Assembly: GCA_964388965.1 (NCBI GenBank)
Contig: CAYMCP010000054.1
Location: 1 to 25,496 of the forward strand
DNA: 25,496 nt
Direction: 5' to 3'
From: Albibeggiatoa sp964388965
Lineage (GTDB): Bacteria; Pseudomonadota; Gammaproteobacteria; Beggiatoales; Beggiatoaceae
Below are positions 17,113 through 24,600 of this stretch, one piece after another. The notes beneath the pieces are model-generated. The model had not been told where the DNA came from and did no database searches. It worked only from the letters and a program-made list of their open reading frames with translations. Position numbers and translations under genes: made by a program. How positions within the stretch are numbered: the first letter of the stretch is position 1; every line of letters begins with the position of its first letter.

Positions 17113-17559
17113 ATGCTAGACATTACCTTTCCTAATGAAAAACAAATTGATATGCCCTCATTAAATCATAGCTATATTTGCTCACGGATTCTACGTCAAT
17201 TATTTGCGTTAGATAATATCGAAGTGTTAACCGAATTGACCATTGATATTGAAAACGGCTTGACTCCAGACATTAGTGTCTACCCCGCGCAAGCAATTCA
17301 GCCTAACTTTTCTCGTGATATGATTCGATTTCCTATATTGCCTATTCTCGCAATTGAAGTGATTTCTCCACGCCAAGCGATTCAAGATATTTTAGAAAAA
17401 GCAGAAAAAATGGTTCACGCTGGTGTTAAAGCCGTTTGGGCTGTCGAACCTTATACTAAAGCCATATTTGTGGTTGACCAACAAGGCGAACAAATTTTTT
17501 ATAATCAAACGGTTACTTCAGAAGATATTAGCGTTGACTTTGCCGCTATTTTTAAATAA
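17113..17559 (+). CDS. Short Uma2-family (DUF820) PD-(D/E)xK nuclease-like protein
   Basis: The product is 148 residues. The C-terminal two thirds match Uma2: GLTPDISVYP (Asp53), LAIEVISP (Glu82), then Lys96 in ILEKAEKM, followed by AGVKAVWAVEP and a closing strand. These supply the three positions expected of the restriction-endonuclease-like active site. The family is usually about 185-200 residues, and the N-terminal segment here is shorter than usual. Biological roles of Uma2 proteins are largely unknown; they are very abundant in cyanobacteria and some sulfur bacteria. The start has AAGGA seven bases upstream. Its stop abuts the stop of the convergent MoxR gene with no base between them. 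Confidence 0.8.
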   Translation: MLDITFPNEKQIDMPSLNHSYICSRILRQLFALDNIEVLTELTIDIENGLTPDISVYPAQAIQPNFSRDMIRFPILPILAIEVISPRQAIQDILEKAEKMVHAGVKAVWAVEPYTKAIFVVDQQGEQIFYNQTVTSEDISVDFAAIFK

Positions 17560-18414
17560 TCATTTTGACAATAAGTCTCTCGCAACACCCCAATCCTCCC
17601 TATTCTTGACCAATGCACTCAAATACCAATTTTTATCTTTTAACAACTCATTTGGCGTTTTCTGCAATAAAACCAACCAATTTAACAATTCTGCTGTTGC
17701 TGGCTTTTTGCGTAAACTGCCTTCATCTCGCAATTTTAAAAATAAGTTTAATTGCTCATCCAAATTTTTATCATCTGGAAAATCAGGTAAACGCGCTTTG
17801 ACAATTTCAGATAATTTATCTTTTTCAGGGAATGGAATATGATAATAAGCACAACGGCGTAAAAATGCGTCTGGCAGATGCCTTTCTGAATTACTGGTTA
17901 AAATCAAAATAGGTTGTTTATTTGGGTCAGTTACGCGAAAAGTCTTTTGTGTTTCAAGCACTTCAAAACAACCATTTTCCACTTCGTTCAAAATATCATT
18001 TGGAAAGTCTCGCGGTGCTTTGTCAATTTCATCAATTAACACAATTTGGCGATATTCCAATATATCAGCTTCTTTAATTGCCTTACCTATTGCTTGATAT
18101 ATAACATATTTTTCTATCGGCAAATCGCAGTTACAACGCAAATCATGATAGCGTTTCAATACATCAAACTCATAAAATAGCTCTTTTGCAGTACTGGTAG
18201 ATTTTGTATTAAAACGTAGCGGTTGTGATTGATTTAATTTATCTGCCAAATAATAAGCAAATTGGGTTTTACCGGTCCCAGCTTCACCTGTCAATAATAA
18301 CGGTTGTCCTAACATCAACGCCACATTAGCAGCATCTATTAATCCCGCATCCGCCTGATAATGTTCAGGATTAGTTAATTTTGGTAACGGTTTATCAGTA
18401 TAAAATGGGTTCAT
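17560..18414 (-). CDS. MoxR-family AAA+ ATPase, conflict-system type
   Basis: The product is 284 residues. It has Walker A GEAGTGKT (43-50), Walker B IVLIDEIDKAPRDFPNDIL (124-142), sensor 1 in LTSNSERHLPDAF and arginine residues in FLRRC (186-187). The KSTSTAKELFYEFDVLKRYH segment and the DEIDKAPRDFPND wording match the MoxR branch that accompanies VMAP, iSTAND and FGE-domain proteins in predicted conflict systems, rather than the metabolic MoxR/CoxD branch. Such ATPases remodel a partner, usually a vWA protein. The ATG at 18414 overlaps the upstream stop as ATGA, so it is preferred over the TTG at 18420. No vWA gene is next to it; downstream is the convergent Uma2 gene. Confidence 0.85.
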   Translation of the reverse strand: MNPFYTDKPLPKLTNPEHYQADAGLIDAANVALMLGQPLLLTGEAGTGKTQFAYYLADKLNQSQPLRFNTKSTSTAKELFYEFDVLKRYHDLRCNCDLPIEKYVIYQAIGKAIKEADILEYRQIVLIDEIDKAPRDFPNDILNEVENGCFEVLETQKTFRVTDPNKQPILILTSNSERHLPDAFLRRCAYYHIPFPEKDKLSEIVKARLPDFPDDKNLDEQLNLFLKLRDEGSLRKKPATAELLNWLVLLQKTPNELLKDKNWYLSALVKNREDWGVARDLLSK

Positions 18415-19334
18415 AGACAATACTCATTTAATAAACGTTCTAATTTTTTTGTTGCTTGTTTCATAGTCAACAGTTTAGAAGATTGAAATAATTTATCCAC
18501 ATCGTTTGAAGGTTGATGTTCTTTACAAAGTGAAAAATAATTTTTTAGCCATCCCGTCACTTCCAGTCGCTTCAGTTTACCAAATTCAGGTAACACGATA
18601 ACATTATTGAAATTTTTATCTTTTACTTGATTGAGTACGTTACGAATAGCTTTATTAGCAGATTTAGGTATAAAAGAAGTTTGATATTTAAAAGTTAAAA
18701 CAATGAATAAAGGTTTAGTTTGTTCTATTTTTTCCAAATTAACCCAATAAGTTATAAATTTTAAAAGTGCTGATTGTTTTTCACGAATACCATCTAAATG
18801 CTCAGTGCAGACATTCAACTCAATAATAATAGGTATGTTTTCACGCGCCAATTGTTTAGTAATATTATCTATAGATTCGCTAGCATTAAGGCATACCGCA
18901 TTACTTAACGCTTCAGTTAACTTTTTACTATCAAAACCATTAAGAAGTAAAGGATAATATTTAATTTCAATATCTTTTGGAATATCACAGAAATCTTTCA
19001 ATTTCTTGCCGTCCACAACACGACGCACATCATAATGATGAATACGCCATGTAATTAAATCTAATTGCGCTGATTCCTCACCATGTAAAATAAAAATCAG
19101 TGGCTTTTGATAATAATCTGTTATTTCATTTTGATACGTTTTATATCCTTCATCAAACTTATTAAAATGTTCTGTTCTATCTAATCTTGCTAATAACAAA
19201 TTATTTTGTAACAATTGTTCTTCTGATACTTTTTTATGAGGTATATTGCTATTTAACGTTTGATGAACATTGTCGCCTATACTCACATTACCAGTAAAAT
19301 GATCAGCAGTAATATAAATATTTCCCTCACTCAT
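18411..19334 (-). CDS. iSTAND-like protein with beta-rich N-terminal segment
   Basis: The product is 307 residues. The first 30 residues (GNIYITADHFTGNVSIGDN) have an alternating, glycine/asparagine-rich pattern similar to short beta-repeat leaders on conflict-system proteins. After a helical linker comes KPLIFILHGEESAQLDL (77-93), where a P-loop would lie, but the GKT/S signature is absent. This pattern is that of the inactive-STAND (iSTAND) domain, an NTPase fold without nucleotide-binding residues. Later segments IPIIIELNVC and KPLFIVLTFKY look like core strands. The start ATG has AAGGTG about six bases upstream. It is the first gene of a two-gene operon with the MoxR ATPase. The assignment is from motif memory, so a diverged STAND or other ATPase is possible. 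Confidence 0.65.
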   Translation of the reverse strand: MSEGNIYITADHFTGNVSIGDNVHQTLNSNIPHKKVSEEQLLQNNLLLARLDRTEHFNKFDEGYKTYQNEITDYYQKPLIFILHGEESAQLDLITWRIHHYDVRRVVDGKKLKDFCDIPKDIEIKYYPLLLNGFDSKKLTEALSNAVCLNASESIDNITKQLARENIPIIIELNVCTEHLDGIREKQSALLKFITYWVNLEKIEQTKPLFIVLTFKYQTSFIPKSANKAIRNVLNQVKDKNFNNVIVLPEFGKLKRLEVTGWLKNYFSLCKEHQPSNDVDKLFQSSKLLTMKQATKKLERLLNEYCL

Positions 19335-19496
19335 ATCATCACCTTGTCATTTAGTAGTAAATTTAAATTATCACAATTATACGACTAATGAAAATAATTT
19401 TTATAAAATAAGTCACTCAAAACCTGCTAGACGTGATGACTGCGTGCGGCATGTTCGAGTATAGAACTCATTTGACATTTTTAAAACAAAGGTTCT

Positions 19497-19524
19497 GTAA
19501 AGACAAAGCGCGCCTTGTCTCTAC
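19497..19524. repeat. 28-bp near-perfect palindromic intergenic repeat
   Basis: GTAAAGACAAAGCG (19497-19510) is followed directly by CGCCTTGTCTCTAC (19511-19524). Twelve of fourteen positions are self-complementary, and the other two become G-U pairs in a minus-strand transcript. The form matches the widespread GTAGAGAC...GTCTCTAC palindromes of cyanobacterial and related genomes. It lies between tusE and the iSTAND gene, both on the minus strand. The rest of 19335-19706 contains only a possible TATAAT for the iSTAND gene (minus strand, 19376-19381) and a CATTAC/GTAATG pair next to a T-run near 19633-19674. Confidence 0.6.
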
Positions 19525-19706
19525 GATGTAAAAGAAAGTATAATGATATTTTAACATATTTGCAGCAATGCCTACTGCTCACACGCGCTGCTGTAGAGGA
19601 TGGGTAATTTTAATGTAATTTATTAAACGTATTTCATTACCAGAGCTTAATGATTGGCGTTGTAATGCTTTTTTTTATTGTATCTTCTGTGTTTTCTAGC
19701 ACCAGC

Positions 19707-20039
19707 CTATACGCAACCAGTCGGTTTTGGCAAACCTGCATAACGTGCCGCTTGTTTACCGGGTCCGTAAGGAAATAGTGAATAAAGATATTTACTATCA
19801 CCTTTTTCAGCACCCAGCTCTTGTTTTGCCAACTTCGTTAAAGCGCGCATAGCTGGAGCTGTACCGTTGTCTTCATAAAATTTTCTGATGAGATTTATGA
19901 CTTCCCAATGTACGTCACTTAACTCTAATTCATCACGTTTTGCTAATTCGACAGCTAAATCTTCTGACCAATCCGTTAAATTCGTCAAATAACCTTGATC
20001 ATCAGTTGCGATGAGACGACCGTTTACTTCTAATTCCAT
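19707..20039 (-). CDS. tusE: TusE/DsrC family sulfur-relay protein
   Basis: The product is 110 residues. It has the full family signature: LTDWSEDLAVELAKRD, HWEVINLIRKFY, KGDSKYLYSLFPYGPGKQA and the terminal arm AGLPKPTGCV. The penultimate Cys109 is the conserved CysA. The position eleven residues earlier, occupied by CysB in sulfite-reductase-linked DsrC, is Ala98. The protein is therefore of the single-cysteine TusE type, which accepts persulfide from TusBCD for tRNA 2-thiouridine synthesis, or a related sulfur carrier in sulfur oxidisers. No tusBCD or dsr genes are nearby. The ATG at 20039 is preferred over the TTG at 20051 because GGAG lies six bases upstream of it. Confidence 0.9.
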   Translation of the reverse strand: MELEVNGRLIATDDQGYLTNLTDWSEDLAVELAKRDELELSDVHWEVINLIRKFYEDNGTAPAMRALTKLAKQELGAEKGDSKYLYSLFPYGPGKQAARYAGLPKPTGCV

Positions 20040-20214
20040 GCTGAACTCCAAATGAAAGTTGATTGATTAACTAGGAAATTTATGTGTACAATAATATTTC
20101 CGACTAAAATAATCAAGTAAATTTTGTTTATGATAACCATTATTGTAATATTTTTAAGAGTGACGCAGTTCATACGAAAATTTTACTCTGTATTTGCAAT
20201 TCACAATAAATCAA

Positions 20215-20268
20215 GACGCAGAGCGTCCTTGCTGCATCCCAACAGAGACCATTGGGACGAGGAACGAG
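20215..20268 (+). repeat. Double-hairpin intergenic repeat
   Basis: Two stem-loops lie in a row. The first is GACGC-AGA-GCGTC (20215-20227). After the connector CTTGCTG comes the second, CATCCCAA and TTGGGACG (20235-20259) around a 9-base loop, followed by AGGAACGAG. The plan (GACGC..GCGTC, CTGCAT, second stem, AACGAG) recalls a dispersed repeat common in cyanobacteria and large sulfur bacteria. Related pieces occur at 16982-17010 and perhaps 5910-5945. The rest of 20040-20489 holds the mlaC promoter and no gene. Confidence 0.6.
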
Positions 20269-20424
20269 AAATGCCTTAACTGCGTAACGCCTAATTTTTA
20301 TTAATCCACGTTCTTACGCAAAATAAATTTTATATTTCTGTAAAAGATAGTATGAAATATTTTTATAGAATTACACCGCTATCACGAAGTTAAATTGAAT
20401 ATCGCTGAATAGATTACATTCTTA

Positions 20425-20452
20425 TTGCATTTTCTACAAAAAAAACGATAAT
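20425..20452 (+). promoter_or_regulatory. Sigma70-type promoter of the MlaC gene
   Basis: TTGCAT (20425-20430) and GATAAT (20447-20452) are separated by 16 bases. Transcription would begin near 20459, leaving a leader of about 30 bases that contains the AAGGAG ribosome site at 20474-20479. Confidence 0.55.
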
Positions 20453-20489
20453 AGGGAACGATTTTACTATTTTAAGGAGATTTTTGACT

Positions 20490-21086
20490 ATGAAGTTGTA
20501 TTTTAAACATCTGTTTTTCTTGTTTTTCATGCTGTTTGCTTGGCAAGGTATGTCAGCTCAAGCCGCAACTCCTAATGACGCTAAAAAGCTTATCCAAGAA
20601 ACGATTGATAAAGTGTTAGTTGCCATTAAAGCTGATCCTGATAATGCCGCTACTGTAGCAAAAGAGTACGTTTTACCACATTTTGATTTTATCGCTATGT
20701 CGCGTTTGGTGTTGGGCAAGAATTGGAAAACAGCGACGGATGAACAGAAAAAAAGTTTTGTACTCGCATTCCGTGATTTGTTGATTCGGACTTATTCTAA
20801 TACTTTGGTTGAGGCGGTAAAAAGTGATGTGAATGTGGAATATTTACCGATTCGTGCAAAAGACGATGATAAAATGATTAAATTGCAAACGGAAGTGAAA
20901 TACAATAATCAAACGATTAAAACAGATTATTCCCTACGCGCTAAGGGTGATACTTGGAAAGTGTGGGATGTGAGTGTAGGTGGTGTGAGTTTGGTTACAA
21001 ATTATCGCGCTGAATTCCAAACGATTCATAAAGAGAAAGGTATGGATGGTCTGATTGATACAGTCAATGAGAAAAATAACCATTAA
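20490..21086 (+). CDS. mlaC: MlaC/Ttg2D-type periplasmic phospholipid shuttle protein
   Basis: The product is 198 residues. A signal peptide (hydrophobic LFFLFFMLFAW, cut near SAQA-AT) is followed by the MlaC fold: VLPHFDFIAMSRLVLGKNWKTA, FRDLLIRTYSNTL, IRAKDDDKM, and KTDYSLRAKGDTWKVWDVSVGGVSLVTNYR. MlaC carries phospholipids between the MlaA-porin complex of the outer membrane and the MlaFEDB transporter of the inner membrane. The ATG at 20490 is used; an in-frame TTG at 20484 lies too close to AAGGAG (20474-20479). It stands alone, without mlaFEDB or mlaB beside it, although in most gammaproteobacteria it is within that operon. Confidence 0.9.
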   Translation: MKLYFKHLFFLFFMLFAWQGMSAQAATPNDAKKLIQETIDKVLVAIKADPDNAATVAKEYVLPHFDFIAMSRLVLGKNWKTATDEQKKSFVLAFRDLLIRTYSNTLVEAVKSDVNVEYLPIRAKDDDKMIKLQTEVKYNNQTIKTDYSLRAKGDTWKVWDVSVGGVSLVTNYRAEFQTIHKEKGMDGLIDTVNEKNNH

Positions 21087-21121
21087 TTAGGTTATAACTT
21101 TTTGTTCTTTCGTTTTTCAGG

Positions 21122-21140
21122 GGGACTGCCAGTCAGTCCC
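21122..21140. repeat. Perfect hairpin downstream of mlaC
   Basis: GGGACTG-CCAGT-CAGTCCC forms a 7-bp stem with a 5-base loop, 36 bases after the mlaC stop. No T-run follows, so termination would be weak on its own. A second small hairpin TGCACTA-CCC-TAGTGTA at 21226-21242 is followed by a T-rich stretch and is an alternative terminator. Confidence 0.4.
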
Positions 21141-21225
21141 AAATATTACCCGCTACTACTCGCCTTCCTAAATCATCTTTTCAGTTACTTCTTCCTGTAT
21201 TTTCACGAAATACTATCATTTCGCT

Positions 21226-21262
21226 TGCACTACCCTAGTGTAATTTTATTGTCTTTATTTTT
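21226..21262 (+). terminator. Possible intrinsic terminator
   Basis: TGCACTA and TAGTGTA pair over a CCC loop (with one G-U), and ATTTTATTGTCTTTATTTTT follows. It would end the mlaC transcript about 150 bases after the stop. The interrupted T-run makes this tentative. Confidence 0.35.
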
Positions 21263-21265
21263 ATA

Positions 21266-21274
21266 TGGTATAAG
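21266..21274 (+). promoter_or_regulatory. Extended -10-like element before the small exported protein gene
   Basis: TGGTATAAG matches an extended -10 box, with TTATTG 17 bases upstream as a weak -35. It would give a leader of about 105 bases to the ATG at 21385. Confidence 0.3.
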
Positions 21275-21368
21275 CTTGGAATCATTGTCCTAGACATGAA
21301 AAAAGAAGTGCCCCAACTATTAACGAGATGGAGCACCATATATTTGACATAAATGCCGTGACTACGAT

Positions 21369-21378
21369 GAAAGGAGGT
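21369..21378 (+). promoter_or_regulatory. Near-perfect Shine-Dalgarno that fixes the small gene's start
   Basis: GAAAGGAGGT is complementary to the 16S rRNA 3' end over nearly its whole length and stands six bases before the ATG at 21385. It is the strongest ribosome site in the window and argues that the short frame that follows is translated. Confidence 0.7.
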
Positions 21379-21384
21379 CGCGCT

Positions 21385-21618
21385 ATGCCAAGCATGTTCT
21401 ATTCTACCAATTTTTGTGATAATTGGGTAGAAAAAATCCTGCGTCCTAGACTGTTGTTAAGCAGTATCACATTAATCATGATGAGCGGTATTAGCTTACC
21501 TGTCAGTAGTGAGATACGATGTATAGAAACCGCGCAAGCGACTCATCTAAATCCCGCGCCTACAACAACGTTACCAACAACCAACTCACCAAAACCTAAC
21601 CATCATACCGAAGGTTAA
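21385..21618 (+). CDS. Small exported or membrane-tethered protein, function unknown
   Basis: The product is 77 residues. A basic segment (ILRPR) is followed by the hydrophobic stretch LLLSSITLIMMSGISLPVSS (about 26-45), which could be a signal peptide with a long N-region or a single membrane anchor. The remainder is short, Pro/Thr-rich and unstructured in appearance (LNPAPTTTLPTTNSPKPNHH). I recognise no family. Translation is supported by the strong Shine-Dalgarno at 21369-21378. The frame can be extended upstream to 21328 but without a ribosome site. It converges on the giant repeat-protein gene that ends at 21675. Confidence 0.55.
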   Translation: MPSMFYSTNFCDNWVEKILRPRLLLSSITLIMMSGISLPVSSEIRCIETAQATHLNPAPTTTLPTTNSPKPNHHTEG

Positions 21619-21636
21619 TAATTTGGTATCGCATTC

Positions 21637-21664
21637 GACAGGTGCAGTGCAACCCGTACCTGTC
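21637..21664. terminator. Hairpin between convergent genes
   Basis: GACAGGT (21637-21643) and ACCTGTC (21658-21664) form a perfect 7-bp stem with a 14-base loop. It lies between the small gene ending at 21618 and the minus-strand gene ending at 21675. It could serve either direction, but neither side has a proper T-run. Confidence 0.4.
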
Positions 21665-21674
21665 AAATTAAATA

Positions 21675-24600
21675 CTATTCTACACGGTATAATATTTGTG
21701 CATCACCATTTGGATAAATCAAGCGGTAATCCATTAGACCGTCCATATTCACATCATCAATCTCTTCAATACGCATCATATCACTCGCTTCAACGGCTGC
21801 TTGGTAAATGTTATAACCCAATAAGCCATCGTACTGAATTTGACCTTGTGCATTTTTCGCTATGATTCGACCGTCCATGTAGATCGCAACATTGTCAGCA
21901 ATTGTAGTTAATGCGTCATTGTCTACCGGTGCTGGGTAAATTGTTTGTTCGCGTAATATGCCGTCTAAGTCTTTGTAAATAAATTGCATTTCGCTGACAT
22001 TAGGTAAATATCTTGAGTTAATGTATTGGATACCTAATTCACCTCCTCCAACTGTGGGTGTGAGTAAACTGGCACGCGCATTAAGATACTCTGTTTCTGT
22101 CACTTCAATGCGAATATTTCCCGTTTCATCCATCACGGCTTGACCTAGACCTAATTTGCTTAGTGCAGATAAAAATTGCTCTGGCGCATATACTACCGGT
22201 ACCGCAATAATATGTCGTCCCGTGTGTGTAATAAAACTGACCTCTGCATTTTCCTTGACTCTTAAACCAACATAAGGTTTGCTATCGCGGACTTGCTCTG
22301 GCAACACTTGACGTAATCGTACAGGTAGCAATGGATAGGCGATGTCATCAATGTGTAGCACTAAAAAGCCAAACGTTGTATCTTGCTGCATGGCAACGCC
22401 GTGATCAATAAATTCTTGTAATCCATTAATACTACCTAAGATGTTGTTAATAGAAGGATTTATAATCACATCAGTTAGCAAATTTATCGCAAATACTTTG
22501 AAGAAATTACGCACAACTTCAGGTGGGACGATGCGTCCGGTAATTGCCTCTAAACCTAATGCTGGAATGACAGTGTTAGTTGCGAAAAATACGTTTTTAC
22601 CTAAAATCACGTCTTCCGCAACAGTTGAACCACGTCCAATAATAACGTTTTCTAGTTTTGTACCTGATTCTATCGTCACATCTCTCAACATTGCAGGTTG
22701 TTCTGGGTCGCCTTTGATGCTTGAGCCAATAGTCCCACCGATTATGGTTGTACCCGCTGTCAGGATAACATCGCGCAATATGCCCTCATTTTCAATATTG
22801 CCCGCTAATGTACCACCTGTAACCGAACCATCCGGACTGATAAAAGTATTTTTACCTACTTCACCAATTTGTTGTTTTGGATTGGTCACTTGTCCATTGA
22901 TTAGTGTATTACCTGTCTCTGGATTAACGACCGGTTTCGTACGATTTTTGTCATCATCAACGATTGTTACTGTCACAGGTGATTGGATTTGAGTGACATC
23001 ATCTAGCGCGTATAAGCCAACGTTAAAAGTTTCATCTTTTTCTACTAGACTGTCGTTGATAATTGGTACGGTAATCACGTTTGTCATTTGACCCGCTTGA
23101 AAACTAAGTTGACCGCGTGTATTAATGAAATCTTTGCCAACTTCCGCCGTGCCGCTGGTGGTACGATAACTTACGTCAACTGCATCGCCTAAGCTGCCAG
23201 TGCGCGTAACAGTCAAGATAACTTGATGATTTTGCTCGTTTACTGTGTGGCTGTCTTGCGCAAAGCTTATTTGACTGCTGTCATTGTCAACGATATCAAT
23301 CGTAGCAGTAGCTTGTTCACCAATCGTATCTATTTGACCTGTATTGCTTAATTCTAGGCTAAAAGTACGATTGCCGTCACTTATCGCATTGTCCATCAAA
23401 CCAATTTTAATTTCTCGCACACTGTTGTCATCGTTAATCCAACGTAATTGCTGATTTATTGGTGTGTAGTCTCGACCTGATACCGCAGTATTATCAATGT
23501 TGCGTATTTGTACGTTAATTGTGCCTGAGGTGTCTGGTGTGCGAATAATTTTTACTACGATGCTACCATCATTTTCATGAGCGATGTATCTCGCTTGTTC
23601 AAATTGCACCGTACCAAGTGTTGGCTCAGGCGGTAATATCGGCTGTCCAATGTTTGTATCACCATTATTGTCATCACCATTATTACTTGTAGTCGGCGTG
23701 GCTGTGACATCTAAAATTTGCAACATCGCAGTTGGATTCGCGCCTAATGTGGTGCCTACTGGATTGATAAGATACATATTGACTGTTTCAGGTTCTTCTA
23801 CGAGTGCATCTTTTTCAATTTTAACGGTAAACGTTTTTTTACCCGATTCACCAACATCCCATTTAAAGCTACCGTCACTGATTTGATAATCTGTAGTCGG
23901 TGTCGCAGTACCGTCTAATAGTACATAATCTACTGTTGCTTTGGTGTCTGACTTGCCTGTGCGTTCCACGTTGATAATGGCGCGTCGCCCTTCGTATGCA
24001 GAAAATTCAGTACTACTAAAACTTACCTCACCTGCGGTTGGAATCGGCTTAATGGTTAATACTGAAATATTTTTTGTACCTAATTGCACTAAATTAGCAG
24101 GTTGTGGATTACCAATTTCAGCAGTGACTACAGTCGCACCGGCTGGAAGTTGTGATTTTTTGATTTCAATCAACTGGTTTTCAATTTGTCCATTTTTCCA
24201 AGTTAATATACCTTGATCTACGACGACACCGCCGGCTGTGACGATAAAGTCTGTTTGAATCGCACCTGTAAAGCTAATGCTACGCGATACGGAAAAATAT
24301 AAGCTTTGTTCTTGATCCGTAACTATATTTTGGCTTAGGACAAAATTCAAATTTGCCGGCACAAAAGTATCAGCTATTTGTAATTCCGCAGTATCCAGTA
24401 CAGTATTGGTTTGATTGAGTAATTGTAAACTTGCAGTTTCAATCTCTTCAATGTACGGGTCTAGGGTAATATCGATATTAAAGGTTTTTGGTATAACATC
24501 GCCGTCCGCCCAATGGAGTATGCCTACTGTCGAGCCGTAAAAATCTTCACGTTCGATTGCTGTACCACTGGTAATTAAGTAGGTTACATTCATTTCGCCT

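Noticed and set aside
17423..17842. Plus-strand frame overlapping the Uma2 and MoxR genes
   Set aside because: It overlaps two genes with recognised motifs in other frames and has no homology-like features of its own.
19497..20268. Possible CRISPR array, considered because of palindromic repeats
   Set aside because: The repeats are single, unlike each other and not regularly spaced; no spacers or cas genes are present.
22441..22992. Plus-strand open frame of 183 codons (and others at 23584-23886, 23941-24216 and 25096-25311)
   Set aside because: All lie antisense within the Calx-beta protein gene, whose frame shows clear domain repeats; their products are shadow sequences rich in Ser/Val/Pro.
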